NCBI GenBank assembly: GCA_004124385.1
Contig: SCKN01000003.1
Coordinates: forward strand, 107,501-171,500
DNA from: Fidelibacterota bacterium
GTDB lineage: Bacteria > Fidelibacterota > Marinisomatia > Marinisomatales > TCS55
DNA length: 64,000 nucleotides
Direction: 5' to 3'
The first letter of the stretch is position 1; every line of letters begins with the position of its first letter. Under the pieces are notes generated by a model, which was given only the letters and a program-made list of their open reading frames with translations, ran no database searches and had not been told where the DNA came from. This document shows positions 53,858-62,624 of this stretch, in pieces. The translations under genes were made by a program, and so were the position numbers.

Positions 53858-55612
53858 ATGAATCAAACACCATTAAAATATGTTATCATTATCACTGCTC
53901 TTGTGGCACTAACCATGTATTTTATTATGATGAATGCAGCAACCTTTCAATTCCATTCTGTCCGAGATGATTTCATGGACTGGCATTTTGCCAATAATCC
54001 TACATCAGCTACGTGGATCGGCATCCACGATTACGATGGTGAATTGCCGGACATCAGCACCAAAGGCCGTAAAAAAGAACGCGCTCATTTCCTTGAAGTC
54101 AAAGGAAAGCTGGAAGCCATCGATTCTGAAACGCTAAATGACAATGATCGTATCGACCGCCAGATTTTATTGGATATGATTGAATCGAGTTTTTTCAACA
54201 TGGATGAGCTGCAGAGTTTTTCCTGGAATCCAATGCAATACATGTCGGGATTAGGTTACGCCTACGAGAGCCTGCTGGCCTACGATTTTGCCCCAGTGGA
54301 AGAACGGGCAGATAATTTATCTCGTAGGTTTTTGGCCACATCAGAATACTTGGCTCAAGCACAGGAGAATTTGATTGAATTTTCTAAACCCCATTTGGAA
54401 ACGGCTGTCAAGCAGGCAAAGGGATTAGCCGGAATGTTTGATGCTACCGTCCCGGAAATGGCTGAACAATTGCAGGATGATTACCGCAAGAATTTTGAAC
54501 ATAATGCCAGTCTGGCAAAACAGGCCTTGGAAGAATTCATTACATTCCTGGAAAGCAATCTGAACAACGATTCATTTCGGGATTTCCGTATCGGCCGGCA
54601 ACTTTATAATAGAAAATTATTTTACACCCTGAAGGAAGGAATAACCGCTCCGGAGGTCATGGAACGTGCTGAACGTCATATACGCGTCGTCCAAAATGAA
54701 ATGTTTGTTTTGGCTGAACCGCTATATTCTGAATGGTTCGGGGAAGAACCAGCTACGGATACCCATGAAGATAAATTGAAAATGACACGAAAGGTATTGG
54801 ACCGTATAGCCGAAGACCATGCACCCCGGGACAAGGTAGTGGAAGCGGCGCGGGAAACCATCGCGGAACTGGAGCAGTTTATCCGGGACAATGACCTTTT
54901 AACTTTAGACGATTCCAAGCCATTGGAAATTCGGGAAACACCGGAATATCAGCGGGGCGTGAGTGGAGCTTCTTTGCAGTCCCCGGGACCGTTAGAAAGC
55001 AACTTGCCTACTTTTTATAATGTGTCTCCCATTCCGGAAGACTGGACCGACGAACAGGCGGAATCCTTTTTGGAGGAGTACAATACTATTTCCATGAAGA
55101 TCCTGTCCATCCACGAAGCACTGCCGGGGCACTACGTGCAGCTCTATTATGCCAACCGCCATCCGTCATTGGTGCGGGCATCTTTCGGCAGTGGAGTGAT
55201 GATCGAAGGCTGGGCCCATTATACGGAAGGTATGATGGTGAATTCCGGACTGGGCGGCGGAGACCCGCGCTACAGCTTGGTGGAAAAAAAATGGAAGCTG
55301 CGGGGTATTGCTAATGCCATCATTGACCAGAAGATTCACGCCGAGCGGATGACGGAACAGGAAGCCCTGGACCTGATGATCAACGAAACTTTCCAGGAAG
55401 AATCAGAAGCGAATGGCAAGTGGCGCCGGGCGCAATTGACATCGGCGCAACTATCCACCTATTTCACCGGATATATCCTTTTTCTTGAATTGCTTGAGGA
55501 TTATAAGATTCAAGAAGGAGAGGACTTTGCTTTGAAGAAATTTCACGAGGAATTGCTGTCCTTCGGATCCATTCCCATCCGCTATATCCGCGAAATGATG
55601 ATAGATGATTAA
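53858..55612 (+). CDS. DUF885 family protein (putative metallopeptidase)
   Basis: A 584-residue protein of the DUF885 family, with an N-terminal membrane anchor or uncleaved signal (residues 9-26, 'VIIITALVALTMYFIMM'). The zinc-type motif is 'LSIHEALPGHYVQLYYANRH' (HEALPGH, near residue 419), and the downstream metal/catalytic segment is 'GVMIEGWAHYTEGMM'. Such proteins are thought to be gluzincin-like peptidases or hydrolases in the periplasm. The reading frame is full length. Base use is distinctly richer in G+C than in the polysaccharide island upstream. It is followed by a palindromic repeat and a symporter of similar base use. Confidence 0.9.
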   Translation: MNQTPLKYVIIITALVALTMYFIMMNAATFQFHSVRDDFMDWHFANNPTSATWIGIHDYDGELPDISTKGRKKERAHFLEVKGKLEAIDSETLNDNDRIDRQILLDMIESSFFNMDELQSFSWNPMQYMSGLGYAYESLLAYDFAPVEERADNLSRRFLATSEYLAQAQENLIEFSKPHLETAVKQAKGLAGMFDATVPEMAEQLQDDYRKNFEHNASLAKQALEEFITFLESNLNNDSFRDFRIGRQLYNRKLFYTLKEGITAPEVMERAERHIRVVQNEMFVLAEPLYSEWFGEEPATDTHEDKLKMTRKVLDRIAEDHAPRDKVVEAARETIAELEQFIRDNDLLTLDDSKPLEIRETPEYQRGVSGASLQSPGPLESNLPTFYNVSPIPEDWTDEQAESFLEEYNTISMKILSIHEALPGHYVQLYYANRHPSLVRASFGSGVMIEGWAHYTEGMMVNSGLGGGDPRYSLVEKKWKLRGIANAIIDQKIHAERMTEQEALDLMINETFQEESEANGKWRRAQLTSAQLSTYFTGYILFLELLEDYKIQEGEDFALKKFHEELLSFGSIPIRYIREMMIDD

Positions 55613-55613
55613 T

Positions 55614-55716
55614 GTCATCCTAATCGAACGTAGTGAAGGATTACAAGCGCTTGTTCAACAACATACCCTTGAGATTCTTCCCTCCAAAGGCGGACAGGCA
55701 CTTCGTTCTGAATGAC
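55614..55716 (+). repeat. REP-like imperfect palindrome
   Basis: GTCATCCTAATCGAACG at the left edge is matched, inverted and imperfectly, by CGTTCTGAATGAC at the right edge. The middle contains GATTCTTCCC. The pattern resembles the 'GTCATTCTGAGCGAAG ... CTTCGTTCAGAATGAC' intergenic repeats seen in several phyla. No coding capacity. It fills the whole gap between the DUF885 and symporter genes. Confidence 0.6.
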
Positions 55717-55724
55717 TGTATAAA

Positions 55725-57152
55725 ATGACTTATTTAGTAATAATTCTGCTCTATCTCTTCACGCTGATCGGTGTGGGGATCTATAAATCCAAAAAGATCA
55801 AGACCCAGGCTGACTTTGCCGTGGCGGGGCGGAGCCTTTCACCATGGGTCCTAGTAGGTACCATGCTGGCGACGTGGATCGGTACCGGCTCTATTTTGGG
55901 AAACGCCGGTAAGACCTACGAAACGGGCATGGCGGCGCTGATCTTGCCCATCGGCGGAACATTGGGCATTATTTTACTGACACGAATTGCCGGAAAAGTC
56001 CGCAGTTTTGAAAAATTCACCGTGCCGGAAATTATCGGCGATCGCTACGGCCCGGCGGCACGATTATTGAGCGTTATTGCTTTGGTCATGGCCTATATGG
56101 TCATCGTGAGCTATCAATACAACGCCGGGGGCGCCGTCATTTCAACCATCCTCACGGATGAAAGCGGCGTCTCTCTGATCTCCATCGAAATGGCCACCAT
56201 TATTGCCGTGGTGTTCATCATCGCTTACACCATGCTGGCGGGGCTGGTGAGTGTGGCCTATACGGACGTGGGCAATGGTATTATCATGACCGTTACACTA
56301 TTGATTGCATTTCCTATTTTATGGATAAAGGCCGGAGGCTGGAGCGGCATGGAAGTTGCCTTTACAAGCATGGGCAAGAGTCAGCATATGCAGTTTTTTG
56401 GCGTGTATTCAGGGCTGGACATTATCAATTTTTGCCTGCCGCCGTTTTTACTGGTTCTTGGCGATGCCAATATGTACCAGCGCTTCTTTGCCAGTAAGGA
56501 TGCTGCAGGCGCCAAATTTGCCACCACTATTTTGGTTGGAGCAGTACTGGTGATTGAACTGCTCATCATTGCTTCCGCCTGGGTCAGCGCCTCCATGATC
56601 CCCGATGCAGAATTGGGCAAGCATGTGTTGATTTACGCCGCCCACCAATTATTACCAACGTTTTTAGGTGCCATCATGATGACCACTATTGTAGGGATCA
56701 TTATTTCCACAGCGGACTCTTTTCTGCTGGTGCCGGCCACCACGCTCATGCGGGATGTGTATTTGAATTATATTAATCCCAAGGCATCAGAAAAAAAGAT
56801 AGTCCTCTTGAGCCGGCTTTTGGTTTTGGCCCTGGGGATTGTGGCCTTCATCATGTCCAAGGGCTTTGCGGAATCGGAAGGCTTTTTTGAGCGCGCGCTT
56901 TATGCCTACACAATTTACGGCGCGGCCATTACGCCTGTTTTAGTCGCGGCGTTATTTTGGAAAGATGCCACTAAAGAAGGCGCCGTTGCATCTATCATTT
57001 CTGGAACGGTTATGACGTTACTATGGAAAGAAGTCCCTGCTTTGTGGACGTGGCTGCCAGCGGGCATTTATGGCTCTGTGGATGAGGTGTTGCCGGCCAT
57101 TTGCTGTTCGGTCATGGCTTTGGTGGGTGTGAGCCTGGCAACGAAAAAATAA
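55725..57152 (+). CDS. Sodium:solute symporter family transporter
   Basis: A 475-residue SSS-family transporter with about 13 membrane helices. 'KKIKTQADFAVAGRSLSPWV' and 'GTMLATWIGTGSILGNAGKT' open the core, and the sodium-site helix is 'GIIISTADSFLLVPATTLMR'. It differs from the PutP-type protein at 21680 in lacking the 'FSERASGESAW' text, so it likely carries another solute. Base use is G+C-rich like the DUF885 gene. Together they may import and process a peptide or amino acid. A terminator follows at 57215. Confidence 0.92.
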   Translation: MTYLVIILLYLFTLIGVGIYKSKKIKTQADFAVAGRSLSPWVLVGTMLATWIGTGSILGNAGKTYETGMAALILPIGGTLGIILLTRIAGKVRSFEKFTVPEIIGDRYGPAARLLSVIALVMAYMVIVSYQYNAGGAVISTILTDESGVSLISIEMATIIAVVFIIAYTMLAGLVSVAYTDVGNGIIMTVTLLIAFPILWIKAGGWSGMEVAFTSMGKSQHMQFFGVYSGLDIINFCLPPFLLVLGDANMYQRFFASKDAAGAKFATTILVGAVLVIELLIIASAWVSASMIPDAELGKHVLIYAAHQLLPTFLGAIMMTTIVGIIISTADSFLLVPATTLMRDVYLNYINPKASEKKIVLLSRLLVLALGIVAFIMSKGFAESEGFFERALYAYTIYGAAITPVLVAALFWKDATKEGAVASIISGTVMTLLWKEVPALWTWLPAGIYGSVDEVLPAICCSVMALVGVSLATKK

Positions 57153-57211
57153 AATTGTTTTTTTTAAGGAAGGTTGTGTAATTACCTGCATGAAACGATT
57201 CTGATTCAATT

Positions 57212-57241
57212 AAGCCCCGCAAGAGCGGGGGTATTTTTTTT
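57212..57241 (+). terminator. Rho-independent terminator after the symporter gene
   Basis: CCCCGC at 57215-57220 pairs with GCGGGG at 57225-57230 across an AAGA loop, followed by a T-run (57234-57241). It closes the DUF885/symporter block. Confidence 0.85.
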
Positions 57242-57524
57242 ACCTATTAATGATAAACCACTAAATGTTTACTTCATTGCGGGCGTCGTATAATAGATAT
57301 TACCCGAGCTTCCCAATATAAATCCCAGCTCCTCTGAAACTTGCTTTATCACCGAGGAACTACTGGTTCACACTGCCTCATTTAGTATCTATTAATGTCA
57401 AAATGGGTACGTAAAAATGGGTACGTAATCAAACACCAAGCAAGCGTGAACCTGTTATGGTAACCGCCTCTTAAAATTTTTCTCCTAATCTCATATCTTG
57501 ATGTAATAGTCCTTACATTCCACT
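57242..57524. other. Gene-poor gap with a short tandem repeat
   Basis: No convincing gene. A 13-base unit, AAATGGGTACGTA, is tandemly repeated near 57399-57427. On the minus strand, 57367-57269 is open for about 32 codons ('VIKQVSEELGFILGSS' ending 'TTPAMK'), preceded by a stop and without a start codon; it might be a gene remnant or chance. A likely promoter for the next genes should lie toward the right end but I cannot fix it. Confidence 0.4.
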
Positions 57525-57647
57525 GTGAGTATTCGATTTATACTTGTAGTTACACTTTTACTTATAACCAACTTTATGAGTTGGGCATTAGACGAACGCT
57601 CGAAAATTCAACCCTTAAGTTTAAAAATGTTTAACCAGGGAGGCTAA
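57525..57647 (+). CDS. Possible 40-residue signal-peptide-like small ORF
   Basis: From GTG 57525 the frame reads [20 protein letters not shown], a plausible signal peptide with Ala-type cleavage region, then '[20 protein letters not shown]' and a stop. The stop lies one base before the ATG of the next gene, whose ribosome site (GGGAGG, 57638-57643) is within this frame. It could be a leader peptide, a small exported protein or chance. Nothing else supports it. Confidence 0.25.
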   Translation: MSIRFILVVTLLLITNFMSWALDERSKIQPLSLKMFNQGG

Positions 57648-57648
57648 A

Positions 57649-57894
57649 ATGAAAAGACATTTTATGACATTATTTTCAACTGCACTGACTATCGTACTTG
57701 TTCTTACCCCACTTTTTGGTCAGGGATGGACACAAACCTTTGGGGGAAGTAGTTATGAATTAGGCTCTTCCGTACAACAAACAACTGATGGTGGATATAT
57801 CATTACAGGTTACACACAATATGATGTCTGGTTAATCAAGACAGATTCACAGGGACAAGAAGAATGGAATCAGACCTTTGGTGGTAGTGAATGA
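57649..57894 (+). CDS. 5' part of a frameshifted T9SS-secreted repeat protein
   Basis: The first 81 residues of a secreted protein: signal peptide [20 protein letters not shown], cleaved near 'FGQGW', then a repeat unit '[20 protein letters not shown]', '[20 protein letters not shown]'. It ends early at TGA after 'TFGGSE'. Comparison with the later copies of the same unit shows that one extra A at about 57890 (AGTGAATGATG instead of AGTGATGATG) shifts the frame; the reading goes on in the next entry. The ribosome site GGGAGG, five bases upstream of the ATG, is strong. Function unknown; the repeats look like a beta-propeller-like fold. Confidence 0.75.
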   Translation: MKRHFMTLFSTALTIVLVLTPLFGQGWTQTFGGSSYELGSSVQQTTDGGYIITGYTQYDVWLIKTDSQGQEEWNQTFGGSE

Positions 57895-58462
57895 TGATGG
57901 TGGTTCCGTTGAACAGACCACAGACGGTGGATATATCATTACAGGTTTAACATGGTCTTTCGGGAATGGTGATTATGATGTCTGGTTAATCAAGACTGAT
58001 TCACAAGGAAATGAAGAATGGAATCAGACCTTTGGTGGAAGTGATGATGATTTGGGTTTTTCCGTTCAACAAACCACAGATGGTGGATATATCATTACAG
58101 GGAGTACACGGTCTTTCGGAAATGGTGAAGATGATGTGTGGTTAATCAAGACAGATTCAAATGGAAATCTGGAGACATCAACTATAGTTGGTTTACCAAC
58201 AAATTACACCTTATCCCAGCCTTATCCCAATCCGTTCAACCCAACGACAACAATAGAGTTCTCAATTCCGCAAACAGAGTTTGTTACGGTTAAGGTGTAT
58301 AATATTGTCGGTAATGAAATCACAACACTTATAAATGAGGAATTATCTACAGGAAATCACAGCATCCAATGGGATGGCAGTCATCAGCCAAGTGGTGTTT
58401 ATTTTGTTAAAATTGAAAGCAACAGTTTTGTACAGACCAGGAAGATGGTGCTGTTGAAATAA
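57878..58462 (+). CDS. 3' part of the frameshifted repeat protein, with T9SS C-terminal domain
   Basis: About 190 residues in the shifted frame. It has two more '[10 protein letters not shown]...[14 protein letters not shown]' repeats, then a C-terminal domain that is diagnostic of T9SS (type A) or FlgD-Ig-like sorting: '[20 protein letters not shown]', '[20 protein letters not shown]', '[15 protein letters not shown]' and the end 'TRKMVLLK'. The start of this frame at 57878 overlaps the upstream fragment by 17 bases and is not a true initiation site. If the extra A at 57890 is real, the gene is dead; if it is an error, the intact product would be 271 residues from 57649 and secreted through T9SS. 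Confidence 0.8.
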   Translation: MVVVNDDGGSVEQTTDGGYIITGLTWSFGNGDYDVWLIKTDSQGNEEWNQTFGGSDDDLGFSVQQTTDGGYIITGSTRSFGNGEDDVWLIKTDSNGNLETSTIVGLPTNYTLSQPYPNPFNPTTTIEFSIPQTEFVTVKVYNIVGNEITTLINEELSTGNHSIQWDGSHQPSGVYFVKIESNSFVQTRKMVLLK

Positions 58463-58540
58463 CCACCACCCAAAGGATTTAAGCAAGAGCCCCGCAAAGT
58501 AGCATGGTGTTTATATGTGGGATAGATAGTATCTTGGAGC

Positions 58541-59092
58541 ATGAAAAGATATTTCTATTTACTTTTTTTCCCAATCGCACTGATTGCGCAAACTGCAACC
58601 GCACCGTCGTCTGGAGATGGATCTTCGGGCGATCCCTACCAAATAGCCACCTTGAACAATCTCTACTGGATCACACAGAATTCAGGTGAATGGGACGCAT
58701 ACTATATCCAAACCGCCAATATCGATGCTTCTTCCTCAAGCAGTTGGGACAGTAATGCCGGCTTTACACCCATTGGCAACTCCAGCACCAGGTTCACTGG
58801 TTCGTATGACGGTGACGGGTATACCATTGACAGTTTATTTATCAATCGCTCGACACAGTATATTGGTATGTTTGGGCACATCGGCGTCGACGCCAACAGC
58901 GCTACCACCATACAGAACCTGGGCTTGACAAATGTGAGTATTACGGGTACAGATAATGTCGGCGCCTTGGTGGGATATAAAAGGGTTGGAATGCTCACCG
59001 TGAGTAATTGCTACAGTACTGGCAGTGTGACAGGAACGAAGCATTGCCGGCGGGCTGGTTGGACAGTTAAGAGATGGGGGTGCCATAAGTAA
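58541..59092 (+). CDS. 5' part of a frameshifted large secreted protein with GLUG repeats
   Basis: 183 residues from ATG 58541, preceded by ribosome-site-like TTGGAG. Signal peptide MKRYFYLLFFPIALIAQTAT is followed by 'GDPYQIATLNNLYWITQNSG' and 'FTPIGNSSTRFTGSYDGDGY', the usual lead-in to GLUG repeats, and the first GLUG unit 'VSNCYSTGSVTGT'. The frame ends at TAA 59092 in nonsense ('KHCRRAGWTVKRWGCHK'), because an extra A near 59039-59040 (ACGAAGC for ACGAGC) moves the reading; the next frame gives 'IAGGLVGQLRDGGAISNCYS'. GLUG proteins are surface or secreted, often adhesive or sugar-binding. Confidence 0.75.
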   Translation: MKRYFYLLFFPIALIAQTATAPSSGDGSSGDPYQIATLNNLYWITQNSGEWDAYYIQTANIDASSSSSWDSNAGFTPIGNSSTRFTGSYDGDGYTIDSLFINRSTQYIGMFGHIGVDANSATTIQNLGLTNVSITGTDNVGALVGYKRVGMLTVSNCYSTGSVTGTKHCRRAGWTVKRWGCHK

Positions 59093-59111
59093 TTGCTACA
59101 GCACTTGCACA

Positions 59112-62100
59112 GTGAATGGTGATAATGGTGTAGGCGGCCTGGTTGGAATTTTAAGAAGTAAGTCCAATGTAGTTAATTGCTACAGCACCGGCAGTGTGAA
59201 CGGTAATAATGATGTCGGCGGCCTGGTCGGATTTTTAAGCAACTCCTCCGTGAGCAATTCCTTCTGGGATACACAAACATCAGGCACAAGCACAGGAATT
59301 GGAGCGGGAAACTCAACCGGTGCAACAGGCAAAACCACGGCGGAGATGAAAACCGCAACCACATTTACCAATTCAGGCTGGGATTTTGAAGAAGACGGGA
59401 ACGGCAACGACAATGGAACCAGCGGTGGCGCTAGCGGAAACGGCACTGACAATTACTGGGATATGATTCAGGATGGCAATAACTATCCTGTTTTAAGCTG
59501 GCAGGATGGTGCTACTATATTAGTAACAGATTTAACCGCTCCCATCATGACCATCACCGCTGCGGAAGGTGCGGATGGATTCGCATCCGGTGATACCACG
59601 CTTACGCTTACCTTCTCCTCCGGTGAGGCGACCTCTGATTTTGGAGTAGGAGATATCACGGTAACCAATGGCTCCTTGAGTGATTTTGGGGCAACATCCA
59701 GTACAGTATACTCCGCTATATTCACCCCTACTGCACAAGGAGCAGCAACCATTGATGTAGCAGCGAGCACATTCACCGATGCTGCCGGCAACAATAACAC
59801 TGCCGCCACCCAGTTCAACTGGACTCACGACGCTGTACCCATTATTTCCTCTGTATCACTGGCTTCAGACAACAGCACCATTGCGGTGACTTTCAGCGAA
59901 GCAGTTTATAATACAGACAGTGGCAGCGGTTCTTTAGAAGCCATTGATTTTACCTTATCCGTCTCTGGCGGTACAGATACTGTAATAACCAGTTCCACTC
60001 CCATCAGTATCTCTGCCAGCGGTAATACGTATACATTAGGTATTGGTCTGACTGGTTGGTCGGATGGCGGTGAAATCTTGACCGTTAATCCTGTTGATAA
60101 CGGAATCTATGATGCGGTGGGCTATGAAGCATCTACCTCACAGAGTAATAATACCGCCATCATTACGGATATGAATGAATGTTTAACGGATAATGGCGGC
60201 TGTGGTAATCCCATATATTTTGATTGTATAAATAATCCTGGTGCTCCTCCAACCTGCTATGATATAGTTGCAAGTGGTGGCGATCTCATTGTAGATCAAA
60301 ACTCAATCAATCAATATGAACGAGACAACTATGTATTGTTTGATGCTTTTGATTTTCATGGAAGTTATCAAGGGAATATAGGTAATGCATATCCAGACCC
60401 TTCAGATAGAATTTATTTACCCGATAGTTTCCCTATTCTTGGAAATCAATTTACTATTGAAGCTTGGGTATTTTCAGAAGGACAAGATAATAACAGTTTA
60501 AACAACAGAACAATTATTGGAAATGATGTAAATCCATCACATAATGATCCAAACAGACCCCCAACGATTACGTTCCAGTATGAGGATCAAATTAGATACG
60601 GATTTGGAACAGGTTCTAGCGGTATAAGATTTGATGTTAGTTATGTAAGAACTGATAATGAATGGGTTCATGTAGCTTTTACATTTGATAGTGATACCTG
60701 CAAATTATATGTTAATGGAGAATTAGTTCATAGTTCAGATGATGCAGCTGGAATGACTCCGATTCAAGTTCCAATCTCACTTATTGGACGGAAATTTCTT
60801 GGAAAAATTGATGAAGTCAGAATGTGGGATATAGCTAGAACCCAAACAGAGATACAAGCAGTGATGAATGATACTTTGAGTGGTGATGAGGCTGGTTTAG
60901 TTGCCTATTATCCCATGGATACAAATGAAAATTGGGAACTTATTGACCATAGCCCCAACGAAAATCATGCAACCATAACTGACGCTGAAATTTTGCAAAA
61001 ATACTATTCTAATAATTGTCCAGCTCCTGATGGTAGCTATGATTGTCCATATCCGACTATCAGGGGAGCATTAGAGGATGTTGGAGCTGGTGATTATATT
61101 ACTATAAAAGAAGGAAGATATTCTGAAGTGTTATTCAGGCAACTGCTAAATGCATCATATGAAACTGAAGGACCTAAAATAACAATTGAAGGAGAAAATG
61201 ATAATGTGATTCTTGACGGCACAATTGCTATTAATGCTAACTGGGAATTTTCGAATGGTATTTATACAGCAGTATTAGATATGCATGATATATTCAAAAA
61301 AGCGGGAGCCAAGGTAGAAGATATATATGGCCTTTGGGTGGACGATAGGTACATGATTCCTGCAATGCCGGTAAACTTTACAAATCCTACAGATCCAACA
61401 ACTGGGAATCAAAATAATCCTGAAGAAGGTACTGTTTGGGATTTATGGTTAACTACTCCATATGAATACAATGATATGGTTCAAGATGCGTATGAAGTAG
61501 GCGAGATAGATAATTTAGATGGACTGGAAGAATGGTCATTTGATAAAGAGAATAATACCTTACATCTAATTGCAGGAGAAAATATTCCTGATTCAACAAA
61601 TGTCAGAATAGGAATTCGAAAAAGAATTTTAAGTTTTGTTTCTTCAGATAATTTGGAGTTTAAAAATCTACATTTTTTCGCAGGAGCCTTCAATTTTCAT
61701 AATAGTAGTTTTATTCTCATAGAAGATTCAAAATTTTCACATAGCTGGGAAGCAGGAATGAGCTATCTGATACCTGGAATGGATCCTGGCTGGGATAGAG
61801 GAAATTTTATTAAAGGTGGAACAAATAACACTATCAGGAATTCTATCTTTCAATATATAAATGATGCATTTGCGCTTGGTTTCAGGGCCTCAATGAATCC
61901 ATTAGCAGAGAATGTTTTATTCCAATACAACGATTGGTTTAAAAATACAGTATGGGCTCCAGGTGTGAATGATAATTTCAGAGGAGGGAATAAATGGTAT
62001 AGTCCAGGTAGTTATTTTGGCCCCGCTATATGGAGATACTTAACAATGGACCATGGTCATACAGGTGGTATTTCACCTGGACTTCGTTCTTTAACAGAAT

Positions 62101-62624
62101 ATTTTAGAATCCAAAATCAATATGTATTCCTTGATGGAGCTGGTATTCAAAGGACTACGGGCAATACTGCAGAATCTACCACCCGTTATTCCTGGCTTTT
62201 AAATACTACACGAAATGGTATGCGATGGGACAGTAATTGTGCAGGTACCGAGGCTGTTGTACATCATGTTGTTTCTGCGGGTAATAAAAGAGGTTTCAGG
62301 TTAAAGGGTGACATACATGAAGCTTATCATCTTTTAGCATTTGATAATAATTCGATAGATATTAGTCTTCCTAAGAGTAAATATTGTGGTGGGACGGCTG
62401 GTTGGAATATGATGGGAAATTTAAATTCTCAACTCCATAATGCAATTGCTCAAAGGCGTTTGGATTGCTATTCTCCAGATTGTGGTGATCCAGGTATAAC
62501 AGAGGGAAATTGGCAAGCAATTGCTGATTATATTAGCCCTGAATTTTTACTAAATGAATCTGGTATTTGGTATGGCAGGTCATTAAGTATTCCTCAGCAA
62601 CTACCTATGCATATCCACATTTAG
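59112..62624 (+). CDS. Central part of the large secreted protein (GLUG, Ig-like, LamG and beta-helix regions)
   Basis: 1170 residues from ATG 59112; the same frame is already open from about 59041, so the ATG is not a true start. Domains in order: two GLUG units ('NCYSTGSVNGNNDVGGLVGF'); Ig-like domains ('TLTFSSGEATSDFGVGDITV' and 'VSLASDNSTIAVTFSEAVYN'); an EGF-like bit ('DMNECLTDNGGCGNPIYFDC'); a LamG/concanavalin domain ('FTIEAWVFSEGQDNNSLNNR', 'WVHVAFTFDSDTCKLYVNGE'); and a parallel beta-helix region ('YITIKEGRYSEVLFRQLLNA', 'NLEFKNLHFFAGAFNFHNSS'), as in polysaccharide lyases. It stops at 62624 after 'SIPQQLPMHIHI', where another frame takes over. Probably a secreted carbohydrate-active or adhesive protein. 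Confidence 0.8.
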   Translation: MNGDNGVGGLVGILRSKSNVVNCYSTGSVNGNNDVGGLVGFLSNSSVSNSFWDTQTSGTSTGIGAGNSTGATGKTTAEMKTATTFTNSGWDFEEDGNGNDNGTSGGASGNGTDNYWDMIQDGNNYPVLSWQDGATILVTDLTAPIMTITAAEGADGFASGDTTLTLTFSSGEATSDFGVGDITVTNGSLSDFGATSSTVYSAIFTPTAQGAATIDVAASTFTDAAGNNNTAATQFNWTHDAVPIISSVSLASDNSTIAVTFSEAVYNTDSGSGSLEAIDFTLSVSGGTDTVITSSTPISISASGNTYTLGIGLTGWSDGGEILTVNPVDNGIYDAVGYEASTSQSNNTAIITDMNECLTDNGGCGNPIYFDCINNPGAPPTCYDIVASGGDLIVDQNSINQYERDNYVLFDAFDFHGSYQGNIGNAYPDPSDRIYLPDSFPILGNQFTIEAWVFSEGQDNNSLNNRTIIGNDVNPSHNDPNRPPTITFQYEDQIRYGFGTGSSGIRFDVSYVRTDNEWVHVAFTFDSDTCKLYVNGELVHSSDDAAGMTPIQVPISLIGRKFLGKIDEVRMWDIARTQTEIQAVMNDTLSGDEAGLVAYYPMDTNENWELIDHSPNENHATITDAEILQKYYSNNCPAPDGSYDCPYPTIRGALEDVGAGDYITIKEGRYSEVLFRQLLNASYETEGPKITIEGENDNVILDGTIAINANWEFSNGIYTAVLDMHDIFKKAGAKVEDIYGLWVDDRYMIPAMPVNFTNPTDPTTGNQNNPEEGTVWDLWLTTPYEYNDMVQDAYEVGEIDNLDGLEEWSFDKENNTLHLIAGENIPDSTNVRIGIRKRILSFVSSDNLEFKNLHFFAGAFNFHNSSFILIEDSKFSHSWEAGMSYLIPGMDPGWDRGNFIKGGTNNTIRNSIFQYINDAFALGFRASMNPLAENVLFQYNDWFKNTVWAPGVNDNFRGGNKWYSPGSYFGPAIWRYLTMDHGHTGGISPGLRSLTEYFRIQNQYVFLDGAGIQRTTGNTAESTTRYSWLLNTTRNGMRWDSNCAGTEAVVHHVVSAGNKRGFRLKGDIHEAYHLLAFDNNSIDISLPKSKYCGGTAGWNMMGNLNSQLHNAIAQRRLDCYSPDCGDPGITEGNWQAIADYISPEFLLNESGIWYGRSLSIPQQLPMHIHI

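Noticed and set aside
57242-57524. CRISPR-like array suggested by the tandem GGGTACGT units
   Set aside because: Only two adjacent units, no spacers and no cas genes.
59483-59818. Minus-strand open frames within the secreted-protein gene
   Set aside because: Low-complexity antisense shadow of repeat-rich coding sequence.
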